Part shown: one piece after another, positions 11,888-23,401 of the stretch
How positions within the stretch are numbered: the stretch's first letter is position 1
How the letters are laid out: every line of letters starts with the position of its first letter
Source: Mercurialis annua
Lineage: Eukaryota > Streptophyta > Magnoliopsida > Malpighiales > Euphorbiaceae
Reading direction: 5' to 3'
Assembly (NCBI RefSeq): GCF_937616625.2
Contig: NC_065571.1
Span: forward strand, 1,552,501 to 1,616,500
DNA length: 64,000 nucleotides
The notes under the pieces: generated by a model
What the model saw: the letters and a program-made list of their open reading frames with translations, nothing else
What the model was told of the DNA's origin: nothing
Database searches by the model: none
Made by a program: the position numbers and the translations under genes

Positions 11888-12500
11888 GGTTTTTTGCTCT
11901 GTTTTTAGAAAAAAATTAACGTTGTTGACGATGATGATTTTAATTTTTGCTCTTAATTTGTCCCCTTGAAAAGCTGAAACTGTTAGTTTATTTTTTGTTT
12001 CTTGCTGAACAAGTCTTAAAATAGAAACAGATAACATTTGACAACACCTCTTCTTAGAACATTCAAATGTGTTACAACTAAAATTAACCTAACCCTAAAC
12101 TCCATTTTTTTCAGACGAGAAACTAAATAAACAGACAAAAAAGTTCTAGAGAGAGAGAGGGAAAAAAACTAGAGAGAGAAAGAGAGTAATTATTATGAAA
12201 CAAAAATGTAATAGGCAGTTAAAATGAGTTAATATATATAGTAAATTAGTAAATTAGTTTTTGGGGTGTTCCGTACACAAGTACCAGCAAGGCGTACTCT
12301 TTGTCTGTTTCAACGCTACAAATGAGGGGGGCCTCTTGTTTTTGGAAGTACTTTGCTTACGTGGCAACGGTTTTGTTGGTGATGTGGCGAGAGGGGTGAT
12401 GATGTGGCAATTGGGAAGAGTCTTGAGCGTAGGAGGTGGAGATGGGTGAGGCATTTTTATTGGAACTGGAATGGTGAAAAAGGCTAGAAATTGGGTTGAC
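11888..12500 (-). promoter_or_regulatory. 5' UTR and promoter region of the CCT gene
   Basis: On the minus strand a TATATATA element (12232-12241) is followed by a pyrimidine-rich CT-repeat leader (about 12147-12187), as in many plant 5' UTRs. That would place the start of transcription near 12200 and give a leader of about 300 bases. Further upstream ACGTGGC (12359-12365) is a G-box/ABRE-like core within a locally GC-richer block (12260-12450). All sites are motif matches only. Confidence 0.4.
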
Positions 12501-13811
12501 CGAGTTTTTCTTTTTTTAATTTTTCATTTTACAGTATTTGTAATGCTATTAATTAGAATCTTATTAAAAAGTTTTTCGTGTTTTTTTTTTCATAAGGGTA
12601 TCAACAAAAATATAAACACAATCCTAACAAAAAAATTATTTCAAATTTTGTTTTAAATAATCAAATAAAGGTCAATTGTTTTTTTCCAGAAAAAATATGA
12701 ATAAATATGTATTATTTTTCACTAAAATTAAAACATTTCAATTTATTGATATTATAATCTTACAATATACGAAATAAAATGAAAATTTCCTTTTTATTTT
12801 TTTGGATGATTCTTTTTGGTGTTTGTAATTTATAATTTTTTGGTCAATTATTTTTTATATATTATTATCTGTCATTGAAATTTTAAATTTGTGTTAAAAT
12901 AAAACCTCGTAAAATTGGATATAAATGATTTGTAGTTTATCATAATCTACTTTGGAAAAAAAAAATTAAATTGACTCAATTCACCACGTCATCTGTTATT
13001 TTAACATATTATTAAATAATGGCATTAATACAATTAATTTGTTAATTTTTTTATATGACGTATTTTAAAATAATTGGCTCAGTTTACTAATGATGTTGAA
13101 CTGCGTTTGTGTAAGATTTCTTTTGTAATTTGATATTTAAGTTTGATGTGTGTGTATTCCTAAGTTTTTTGGCTTGATTTTTTTGTATAGATTTGTTTTA
13201 TGATGCACCATTTTTATATTAATTAATATTTCTAATTTTAAAGATATATGCATTTTTGTGAGAGTGTGTCATAAAAGATTCATACAAATATAATTTTTAT
13301 TTTTATAAATTAGAGTTTATAGCAGTTAGGAACATATAACATTTTTTTTGAATTCATATTACATATAACAAATGCTGTTAAATAAATGAATGAAATCTTG
13401 CGCTTCACACAGTATAACAGAGATGCTGCATGTTACGTGAAGGTGTTTAATATGTGCGACAGTATTCAAAACTTTATCCATATCATGAGAATAGAATATT
13501 AGTTTTGGAAAAGAATTTTGACTCGCTACTATAATTTTTTTAATTCTAATTGAAACAATATCTATTATCTCTTAATCTTATATTTTAGCTAAATTCATAG
13601 TCTAAATATATTATTGTTGTGTTATTGCAGTACTTTTTTTTCTTTAAATATTTTTAGATTTGAAAGTTGACATATATACCGGGTTGGGCATAAGATTTTA
13701 GTATGTTATGCATATAACTTAAGATAAAGCAAAAATCTGCATGATTAATTTTTTTAATAATTAGTTTTAAATTATCTTGATTTATGTGTATAAAAATAAT
13801 TTTTTCTTTTA
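12501..13811. other. Gene-free AT-rich spacer
   Basis: I see no supported gene, RNA or element boundary here; only short T and A tracts. Confidence 0.4.
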
Positions 13812-13819
13812 CTAAATAA

Positions 13820-14170
13820 CATGGTTGTTAAATCCAACTTAACCATAAAAACATGAGTAAGACTATTTAGAGTTTGTAGTTCAACCGAAATTAACACGTA
13901 ATTTAAAAATAAAATTTATATTATTTTTATAACACCTTCACTTTTATTATTCACATTAAATATATCACCTCCATCAATCACATACATTTGTACTATTCTA
14001 AAAATAAAGCAAACTTTATCGGTTTATTCAGGTCAAAAGGTACACGGCCAATTCAATAAATTTGAAAAAAAAATTAAAATATTTTTTGGGAGTTGCCAAA
14101 TCCAACTTAATGGTTGGTTTTCAAAATTTTCGATTGAATCGATCGGACCAGATTGGGTTTGACAACCATG
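13820..14170. mobile_element. Small hAT-like MITE (351 bp)
   Basis: The left end reads CATGGTTGTTAAATCCAAC and the right end, reverse-complemented, CATGGTTGTCAAACCCAAT, giving about 19-bp inverted repeats with three mismatches. CTAAATAA (13812-13819) and CTAAATAC (14171-14178) flank it as an 8-bp target duplication with one change. Eight-base duplications are the hAT hallmark. There is no coding capacity. Confidence 0.7.
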
Positions 14171-14178
14171 CTAAATAC

Positions 14179-15869
14179 TCACCTAGAAAATGCTTCTCTT
14201 CTCAATGTGGTGCATGAATTCTAAATAGTGAACATATTTTTGGTGCAAAATCATAGATTTTATTACCAAAAATTGGAAAAGTGAGTAGCAATTACTAAAG
14301 TTTTGTTAGGTGGCTATAACTTTTAAATATAATGCCTTTTGCATCAATTTTCCCTATAAAACATAATTCGAAAGAGACCTCAACTTATTTACCAATACAA
14401 AAAAGCACTACAAGTTCATATTCCTATAGATGTAGCCCCATGTGCATACCCATTCTAGTTAGGCATGCACATCACTAGCATGACAAATCAAGTTACATAT
14501 ATTTTTGTGTTGCTAAAACTAGTTTAGCTTCATAGCTTTTGAAAGAAAAAAGAAATTTTTTAGCTTTTGATTCTTACTATATTCGTCTCAAATTTATACT
14601 TGTTCTCTTTTAAAAAAAATCACCTTTAATTTTAATATGTTTGCTCATTTTTTTCTTTTAGGCTTTAAAAAACTAAAAAATTTACGGATGTGTTAATTCT
14701 AATTATTAGTTTTGAAATCGCCTCATTTATCCAAATTTGATATTTGCTGTATCAATTATAATTGTTTTTTAAAATTTTACTACATATCACAATATGATTC
14801 ATGATTTTTTAATTAAAATAGTAATATGTCATTTGAACCGAATCGAACCATCGCTAATTCTTCACTCAAATTAAAATCCCATCAAACCGAACCTTTCTTC
14901 ATGCACTCAATATTAAAATATAAAATATGCTGAGTTATATGTCAGTATTTTGTCTATTAAATATGTTGAGCCATTTGTAACATAATTGATATGTGGAAAA
15001 TTTATTTATTTTTTAAAAAAAGATGTGTACAATTGATATGATAAATATCATATTAGGTTAGATGGGACAATTTTAAAATTATGGATTAAAATTGATTTCA
15101 CTCACAAAGATTTGACTTTTTAAGGCATTAACCTTTTCTTTTATGTTATTATATACTAATAAGTTGTATTAAAAGATTACAATATTAGCTAAGAGCTACT
15201 TTTAAGTAACCGTGAAATTTTTTTATTTAGTATAAAAATGACTAAAAGTACATTTTTAATATATTTCTAATAAATTAGACACTGAAAGAATTATAAGATT
15301 ACAAATTGAGACACTATTAATATTATTTTCATTTAATAATTGAAGAAGAAAAAACGTTTGTGGGAGAGATAGACGCACGACTTAGAATAATTGATGTCTA
15401 AAATTTATACCATTTGAGTAAACTCATTGGTTAATGTGATTTTTTCTTAAAATAATTTAGACAAAAATAAATTCACCAAGCGCTCAAAGTTATATATTGT
15501 GGTGCATCATTTTTTATGAACTTGTGAGTAATAATATAGTGCAATTTGAATCTCATTTCTAAAATTAATTCCTAACGTTGAATTCTTTAAATTCAGTTTT
15601 ACATGGCTTCTTTGGACACGTAAAACCTAAACTTTTTATTCCTATTATTTTCAAGATATAGAGTACAAGACCTCGAAATGTTTTTTTCAAAGTAAAAAAA
15701 GCATATATACAGAAAAGAAATCTGAAAACAATATAATTCCACTTATTTGTATTCTCCGAGTTAGCAAAAGCGACAGATCAACATATAAGAAGCAGACAAG
15801 CCGTCACTAAAGGTTGTATATACTAGGTTTATTTGCCAGTAAAGAGGGCACGCGGAACCTAAGCTATCT
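14179..15869. other. Gene-free AT-rich spacer
   Basis: Nothing beyond short direct motifs (for example GAACCGAATCGAACC near 14837, a fragment of a common plant repeat type) is visible. No gene is supported. Confidence 0.4.
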
Positions 15870-16045
15870 AGAATATAATCGAATCGAGTCAAATCAAGTC
15901 GAGAGCTATGCGATATTGACTTTAAAAATTTATAGTTAAATCAGCTTAATATTTATTGAATCAAGTTTGATACATTTGAGTCAAATGTTAAGTTGATTTC
16001 GACATAAAAACACTTGACTCGAGTGACTTATGAGTCTAACCAAAC
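15870..16045. repeat. Degenerate copy of the GAGCTCGAG-type dispersed repeat
   Basis: It carries TCGAATCGAGTCAAATCAAG, CAAGTCGAGAGC and GACTCGAGTGACTTATGAG. The same vocabulary recurs at 43050-43420, 43640-43820 and 49530-49790, so this is probably one decayed family. Confidence 0.4.
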
Positions 16046-16124
16046 ATTAGTGTATATATAAATATATATCTTTTTAAAAGAATTTATCTAAAATCAAGCG
16101 AAGTCAAACTCAATTTATAAGTAC

Positions 16125-16300
16125 AATAAACCCTCTAATAATTAATACTCAATAAATTAATAATTCTAATAATTAATAAAATTTTAGAGAACTAATTTGA
16201 ATATTACATCTTATAAAGTATTTAATAAGTTAATAATTATAATAATTGATAAAATTTTAATCCACCATATATATTAATTATCATAAGGTCGACTGTATTT
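16125..16300. repeat. AT-rich repeat with recurring AATTAATAA blocks
   Basis: The stretch begins ATAAACCCTCTAATAATTAA and ends near AAGGTCGACTGTATTTTGCC, with several copies of ATTAATAATTCTAATAATT-like words between. I recall a widespread plant repeat with these ends; the class is not certain. Confidence 0.45.
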
Positions 16301-16486
16301 TGCCAATTTCAAACACTTAATATAAAAATCGATCGAATTTAAGTAAAATTTTAATTTAGAGCATATGTAATTCGATTGTATTTTACTGTTTTTTGGTTTG
16401 ACTATATTTAATTACATCCCAAAGCTATCCATAAAAACTGCTCCGTGTTCGTTTGCCAAAATTCATTGTCTAACATTCGTTGCTTG

Positions 16487-16707
16487 AATTTTTTTTAGGT
16501 AAACTTAAGGTTTTTTTTGGGAGTGACACATAACATGATTATTTACCACTATTAAATATAAATCACGTCATTTCAAAATAAAATTGATTGATTAATTATT
16601 AGTTAACGTGTTTTTTTATTAATTTACATTTGCAAATAATCACGTAGCAGTGTAAATAAATGATTCCTAATTTGACACGGTGAACTTGTTCACCTAAAAA
16701 ATTTGAT
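16487..16707. repeat. Possible foldback element
   Basis: TTTTTTTTAGGTAAACTT at the left pairs imperfectly with TTCACCTAAAAAATTTG at the right. No convincing target duplication is visible, so the assignment is weak. Confidence 0.3.
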
Positions 16708-17311
16708 TTAGAACAAATCTTTTCTCCTCGTCTTGTAATGCAAAATTTGATCCCCCCACACTATTTTTCTGCAAAATAGCGGTTTGCCTTATTGTATAGA
16801 AATTATGCAAAGATCTAAAAATTAATTAAATTGATATTAAAGATTTTTGTTCTCTCTAATATTATGTTGGATGAAGATGGATAAAAATATTCTGAAAAAT
16901 GTTTGGGGTTTAAGGAGAAAAGAAAATATACTCATCTCACAAACTACCAATCATCACTTTTTTTTTTGAGATTCCTAAACGGAAACATCTCTATACTACT
17001 GTGATTTTCTGATGATAATATTCTCTATTTCTTACTTTGAATATTTTTGAAGAATAAAGAAGTTTGTTACCATTTTAGTTCCTCATTTCTTGCATTAGGA
17101 ATCACTACTTCTATTTTTGTAAAAATTACGTACCAATACATTTTTTTGATTTTTTTTTGTAAAAATATCCTTTTAAAACTTTTTTTTTAAATACACCACC
17201 TACTAATAATTTCCCAATAATCTATCAAAAGAGCGTATTTTTTGTATTTTTACAAAAAGAAAAATTACAACATATTTTTGCAATAGCTGAAAATAGGTAT
17301 TTTATTAAGGA
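16708..17311. other. Gene-free AT-rich spacer
   Basis: Only low-complexity T and A tracts are visible; no gene or bounded element is supported. Confidence 0.4.
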
Positions 17312-17560
17312 TTAATTGCACCAAAAATCACCAAATTTTGCGTGTGTTTGGTATTTAACATAATTTTTTTTGGCATAAAAAATCATCAACTTTCATTTTT
17401 TGGCATATTCGTCCACATAATCGTTTCCTTTGAAAAATTAAGCGCAAAACGACGCCGTTTCACATCCCGTGGATAAATATGCCAATTTTTTATGCCAAGA
17501 AAAAAAATTATGTTAAATATCAAAAACACGCGAAAGTTGATGATTTTTGTATGCAATTAA
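17312..17560. mobile_element. Foldback MITE with long arms (249 bp)
   Basis: Both ends begin TTAATTGCA when read inward. The arms continue in parallel for about 85 bases (CAAAAATCA, TATTTAACATAATTTTTTTT, GGCATAAAAAATCATCAACT on the left and their partners on the right). The loop region holds AAAACGACGCCGTTT. The target duplication is at most a short AAG, so the superfamily is unresolved. Confidence 0.6.
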
Positions 17561-18200
17561 AAGCCTTTACAAAAAAAACCCTTTATTTTTTTAAGATAGT
17601 ATTTCAATTTTTTAAATATCGTATCTAACATGTGCTTTTAGCAATTTTCCGATTACTATACTAGTAAGAAGTCTAAAAATAAATGTTGACTTTATTGTTA
17701 TAGTTTGTTTAACTTTGTTATTTAAATCCGCACAGAAAAATGAGAGATGTATCTTTTGCACATATATACTAGTTTTCTTTTTTGCTAACATGACATAAAA
17801 TTTAAATAAACATTTAATCTATTTAAATATTTTTAGCTCGCTTATGACTAAAATATAGTAAAAAATATTTGTTTGATTATTTTGAAAAATCAAAAAACTA
17901 AAATTTAAAAGAATTTACAAATTTAAATGTTAAAATAACAGATTTATAAAATTTAAGAACTGTTAATGATTTTTCAAAATTGTATCTTCACAACCTACTT
18001 TATATATATATATAAGCATTCCATTAATTTTAAATGTCGAGATTTACCCATATGAAATTTATCCATCATAAATCAGATTTAAAAAAAGTTATTAATCTTT
18101 TTTCTATGGTAAACTTTTCTAATGAGAACCAATTGAAATGTTTGAAAATACATCATTTATTCTATACAAAAAGTTTCAAAATTACATCATCCTTCTAGTC
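17561..18200. other. Gene-free AT-rich spacer
   Basis: No supported feature other than a short TA microsatellite near 18001-18013. Confidence 0.4.
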
Positions 18201-18476
18201 CTAACTCTTTTTTAGAATCAACAAGAACTTTATTGATAATTCACAGCAGTAACATTTATGATCAAGAAAACCATATAATAATTTTTGATTAACTGAAGTA
18301 GAATGGGCATACTGTGCTGAAACATGTGATGCCTGATTTTCAGATCGTCTTATAAAAATAAAAATAACATTAATAAATTGTTTTGCTAAACACGAGTAAT
18401 CTCTTACTATAATATCCGCATTGATGAGATCTGGATTCCTAATCTCCAACATCACTTTTATCGGATCTGATTCCAT
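18201..18476 (-). pseudogene. Remnant of a LINE RNase H domain (RVT_3-like)
   Basis: The minus-strand frame contains ADIIVRDYSCLAKQF followed by FIFIRRSENQASHVSAQYAH. This matches the pattern at the end of the RNase H-like domain in plant non-LTR retroelements (a D-rich middle, then a R-x-x-N-x-x-A-H motif). Both flanks lack any continuing retroelement frame, so it is an isolated fragment. Confidence 0.55.
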
Positions 18477-18630
18477 AAATCCTATTTATGGTGGTATAAT
18501 TAAAAATAAATATATATTAATTTATCAATAATTGAATGAGTCAATAAATGAGTCAACCAATACAACCATCAATATCACGAACTATGCAGTTGTTCCGCAT
18601 AATCGTATAACATCTCTCCTTTTAATCAAC

Positions 18631-18734
18631 GAGCTGTAACTCAAATGTTATAAGCGCTGGACAGCAAACTGTCAAGGTCGTGGGTTCAATTCCTCCCACA
18701 AGCGCTCCCCCTCCTCTAATTATATAAAAAAAAA
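18631..18734 (+). repeat. tRNA-derived SINE-like fragment
   Basis: An A-box-like TAACTCAAATG is followed by a B box in GGTCGTGGGTTCAATTCC (18676-18693), then a C-rich tail and an A-rich end (18725-18734). The outer ends cannot pair as an acceptor stem, so it is not a functional tRNA. A related copy lies at 34141-34240 and a differing one on the minus strand at 41900-41972. Confidence 0.55.
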
Positions 18735-18949
18735 GACTCTAATTTTAAATGCGGACATCACATACCAGCTTAGTAATTTTCTTTGTTAAATTTTTAAAAA
18801 TAATATTATGATAAATTTATCAAAACTAAGCGTTTTGAATCTTTGATTAAATTGATAAAGAAGATTAGTAGACTCTTTATCCTTCGCACCTTTAAAAAAA
18901 TCAGTGACAAAATGTGTGTTTAATTAAGTAGTCGTAATCAATAATTAAA

Positions 18950-19900
18950 GAATGAAATTGGTTTGACCGATTTAATCGGTTGAACCAAAAATGATATAAT
19001 ATGCAGTCCAATTAACTGCGTAAGTCGAAATTGGGTCAAATGGAGTTGAACACAAAGAATTCGGAGAAATCAACGGTTGAATCAGTGATTGAGCTGGCGA
19101 GTAGATTATAAATCATACAAGTTATATCTTTTTTTTAACTTAACTTAATTAGTTCAACTGACGGTTAAGTTTAATGAACCGAAAATCAGTGGCCGCCCGT
19201 CCGTTCGATTTTTAAAACACGGGCGTAATGCTTTAGCTAAATTTGTCATCGCATATCATTCTTGAGCTTAATTAAGTGACTTAATTTCTCACGTTTGTTT
19301 TTGGTCCCATCATTAAAGTCGGCGGAAATTCGATTCGGCTAATTGATTCTCTGATATATGAAGCATGTGACCATACGTACCAGATTCACATCAAGACATA
19401 TGTCAAAACAAAATTAAAATTTTACAAGTGAAGCAAATCTATTTTCACAAATAGTAACTATATTATATATACAACCTGATCTTGTTGCAGAATAGTATAT
19501 TTTTAGTTTTAAGCTATTTTCAGTTGTAGACAACACTTTTTTTTAGTTTTAAGCTATTTTCAGTTGTAAACAGCACATTTTTGGTCATTTGCGTATTGAC
19601 ATATCAATGTTTTCAAGATGTTCATCCCGATTTAGTTAAAATCTTGATTATACTTACGGAGGGAGTGTCCATTCAATTTAAACCGATTATAAAATTTAAT
19701 TTATTTTTAAAACTAAAATTTAGATTTTAATGATATCATTTTATTTTTTTAAATGAATCGAATCGAACCAATCGGTTTGATTGGGTTTTTAATCTAATTT
19801 GCATCTTAAACTTAATCAAAACTTTTTTTATTCTGTCAAATTAAAATGAACTTAATATAGCAATTTGATAATTTTTGCACACCTACTTCGTGGACGTGCC
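18950..19900. repeat. Degenerate repeats including a short tandem duplication
   Basis: GGTTTGACCGATTTAATCGG (18960 region) and AACCGAAAATCAGTGGCC (19180 region) look like ends of decayed elements. A second set lies near 19660-19890 (CGAATCGAACCAATCGGTTT). Separately, TTTTAGTTTTAAGCTATTTT at 19501 is repeated 40 bases later at 19541 as a 36-base near-identical duplication. No gene is visible. Confidence 0.35.
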
Positions 19901-19915
19901 GCTCTTCCATTTTTG

Positions 19916-22900
19916 AAAAAATTACACCATATAACCCAAAAAATAAAATGTTTATATTAATCACTCAGGTTTTTTTTTCTTGCAACAATCACCCAATTTT
20001 AAAAATCTCTTTGCATGCGTACCTTTTTATTTTTCTTTTCCTATTTTATCCCTCATGTGTATGTTACTATTGTGTGTGTATTACACAATCAATTCCTTTT
20101 CTTCTCCTCTAAAAGCCTACTGTATATATAATCATGGTCGCCGGTGGTTGTTCTGCAATCTATGGTGGTTCTATCATTGATTTTGTAATAAGAACCGAAT
20201 TTCTGTTCTTCTCAGTGTGATAATAAATGAAAATTGATTTTAATTTTATTATTGATTTGTTGATGTTAACTTCCGTCGTTACTTTTCTTCTCCGATTGTC
20301 AAGTACCGGCATATATGCACCATAGGGAATGCATTTCTTCTAATGAACGAGTCCGATTAAAGAAACGAGTTGACATTTCAATTTCTCATCAATTTGATTA
20401 AAATGGGTAACTGTACATTTATGATTTGGGAGGAGAAAATGTGAATTTGATATTAGATAGGTGATTTGGCTTCTTCTAATAAACCTTGCCATGTACATTA
20501 GAGATGGTTTTTTGGTTTTTGATAAATAAAGCTGAACTTTGTTGTTCAGATATCTGTTTTAAATTCTTCACTCATGGATTTTCTATTTTCTATGTTATGT
20601 TTATGTATATTTCCTTCAAATCAATTTCTTATTTGTTATTAATCCATATCTGAGTATACTGCCCATCAATTGGAGCTAATCATTAGCTTAGCATGGTAAG
20701 TGGTTACTAATTATCAATTTATAAGTCATATGCAGGTGGACTGAAATACTGGAATTGATATGCTTTTCATGGTGAAAGATGAAAGACATCCTTAAAAAGA
20801 GGAAATCTTTTTACTCTTAAAAATGTTATCAATTTGATGAAACAAACTGAGCATGTATTACCGGTTATCTTGAGACTTTTGAAAAACAAAACGAAATAGA
20901 AAGAAATTAAGAAATTGGAGGCATTTTACAGTTTCTTGATGAAGCAAAATCATAAAAATAATATAATGTTTCAAAATTTTCCATATAATGTTGTGTTCTA
21001 AACTCCACCAGAGAGATGAAGGCTAATTGGTGTTCATATAAACTAAATTTAAACTTAATATAATATAAATTAAAATAATTTTTTAATAAACTGATAAAGA
21101 AATGTTGAAATTAATTTATTAAACATTTACTTTATTGAAAATGAACTTGTCGAGTGACAATTAATTAATAATAACTAAAAATCAACCTGATGTGAACCTA
21201 TATCAACTGAACTAACTTAATTCAATTTTAATAAAATGTGTCGTGTTGTTCTTTACAATTTTAAATGACATTCTATATTGAGAGAATTTTGAGATTTAGT
21301 GTAATGTACAGATTGAATATCTCTTTTAAATGAAATGTAATCGACAGTTTATAAAACCGAAAATCAACCTAATATAAACCTTATGTGAACCTAAATCAAC
21401 CGAACTAACTTAATTCAATTTTTAATAAAATTTGTCTTGCTGCTTTTTACAATCTTAAATGGCATTTTATATAAAGAGAATTTTGAGATTTAGTGTAATC
21501 ACAAATTGAATTCCCTTTTAAATGAAATATATTTGACAGTATATAAAACCGGAAATTAACCTGATGTGAACCGGATGTGAACTTATATCAAATGAACTAT
21601 TTTGATTGAATTTTTAATAAAATTTGTTTGAATACTCTTTACAATTTAAATGACATATTATATAGAGAGAATTTTGGGATTTAGTGTAATATACAAATTG
21701 AATATCTCTTTTAACTGAAATATATTTGACAGTCGATAAAACCAAAAATCAACATGATGTGAACTGGATGTGAACCTATACTAACTGAACTAACTTAATT
21801 CAATTTTGAATAAAATTTGTCTTACTGCTCTTTACAATCTCTAGATCTCCTTCTTTGCAATCATTTTAATTCCAATTATTTGTTTCACAAATTGGATGAT
21901 TTATCTTTATCAACATAAATAAAAATATATTATTTAATAATTGTAATTTTGAAATCAATTTGAAGTAAAATATATACTGACTAGAAGTGAAATAAACTCA
22001 ATATGAACTTAATATGAACGTAATGTGAACTTAACGTAAATTAATCTAAAATAAATCTTTACTAAACTTATTATACATTTTAAATTAATTTAATCTAATC
22101 AAGTTACGTTATTAAAAATTTATACCATTGAATTTTTTTTATTAAGTGGCAAATAAACTAATAATTAACTGAAGGTAAACTATTTATTTTTTTGTTGAAA
22201 GTAAACTAAAAAACAAAAAATAAACTAACGCTAAATTTATTAAACTAATTGTTAACAAATTAATTATAGGCAAATGATGCATGATAATGTCCATATATGT
22301 TAAAGAAATTGAAATTCCTGGCATTTTATCGAGAACCACTTGCGTTTCAACATGTGGCTATACTATACCAAATTTGTTGTAGCAGAGAAAGGGCAAATAC
22401 AGATTTCAACAAAAGAAGAAAGGGCAAATACAAAGAATATACTGTAAGTTACAGAAACAAAGTAAAAGAAGAGGTATAGATGATTTGATTATGAACTTTG
22501 ACACTGAATACTAAATCTGAAATGAGATGCCTCTGTTACAGAAATTAAAGATGAGATGATGGAAAAGACTTTGCAGTGGCTTGTTCTGATATCGACGAAC
22601 ACAGCTAAACAAGAGAATTGCCGACATCATTTTCAGTTGTGATTATATTGCTGTGGGTTGGAGAGTGGCAAATTTTTGGGATAGTATTATTTTAAATATG
22701 AATTCGACTGGGGTAGAAAAAGATGACAAAATCAAAGAAAAAGATGAATGCAAATCCGAGAAAACCTCACCATCGCCGGAGTACCACCGGATCTCTGGTG
22801 GTCAGTGGCCTTTGTTAATAGCAACAACCAATCCAACAGTACTCAATTTGAAAAGAAGAGAATATAAGTATCTAGGTTATAATTGTCCTATTTGTTATAC

Positions 22901-23034
22901 TTTTTAGTTTATTTGGGTTATGAGGGAACATTGAAAACTTTTTTGTTTTATTGAGAGATTATTGTCAAAATAAAAAAACTGAGGTAAAAACATTAGACTA
23001 GATCATTTTCAGGGGATTTGTGTAAATTACCCTT
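19916..23034. mobile_element. Non-autonomous MULE, 3.1 kb, with long TIRs
   Basis: The right end, reverse-complemented, reads AAGGGTAATTTACACAAATC; the left end reads AAAAATTACACCATATAACC. Similarity continues inward for roughly 120-150 bases (paired ATCACTCAGGTTTTTTTT / TTACCTCAGTTTTTTTATTT and GCAACAATCACCCA / GACAATAATCTCTCA). CATTTTTG flanks both sides (19908-19915 and 23035-23042), and the match is 8 of 9 if one more base is included, as expected for the 9-bp MULE duplication. Inside are a tandem array and a small GC-richer block near each end. No transposase frame is visible. It ends about 370 bases before the PRP19 start codon. Confidence 0.7.
21177..21845. repeat. Tandem array, four units of about 193 bp
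   Basis: The landmark GAACTAACTTAATTCAATTT or its variant falls at 21209, 21402, 21594 and 21787, giving spacings of 193, 192 and 193. Each unit also carries AGAGAATTTTGAGATTTAGT and TGATGTGAAC-like words. The array continues in decayed form to about 22050 as ATGAACTTAATATGAACGTA-like repeats. Confidence 0.85.
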
Positions 23035-23123
23035 CATTTTTGCTGATATAAGGTGGAATTTCTACTAAATTTTACAAGTTTCTTGTTTCCATAATAATTC
23101 TGTCGACCTGACTTCAAAACCCA

Positions 23124-23388
23124 GGCCCAAGCCCACTTCTCGTCTGCTCAACTATTTATAGCCCATGGGTCTGAATCTGGGTGAGTCCATATAGTTCTTA
23201 TCCCTAATTTCATAAACCCCAATTTTAATTAATTCCGTCATACACATTTCATATTCCCACACTTCACTCATTTAGTCGGTCTTTTACTGCCCGCGTCTTC
23301 ATTTTTTTTTTTTCACCAAATCAAATCGCTTCTCAATTTTTTCTGCACAATTAAATTCACAATACTCTTCAAGCAGCTAAAACCCTAA
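23124..23388 (+). promoter_or_regulatory. PRP19 core promoter: Site II elements, TATA-like box, telo box
   Basis: GGCCCA (23124-23129) and AGCCCA (23130-23135, again 23160-23165) are reverse complements of Site II TGGGCY elements. ACTATTTATA (23151-23160) is TATA-like. AAACCCTAA (23380-23388) is a telo box just before the ATG. Site II plus telo box is the usual plant promoter arrangement for constitutive, growth-linked genes, in keeping with a spliceosome component. Confidence 0.5.
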
Positions 23389-23401
23389 CTCATCGTCAAC
23401 A

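Noticed and set aside
12254..12454. Overlapping frames on both strands upstream of the CCT gene
   Set aside because: No homologous family is recognisable and the block is better explained as promoter sequence with an ACGTGGC core.
18631..18710. Possible functional tRNA gene
   Set aside because: A and B boxes are present, but the ends cannot pair into an acceptor stem and no credible anticodon arm forms.
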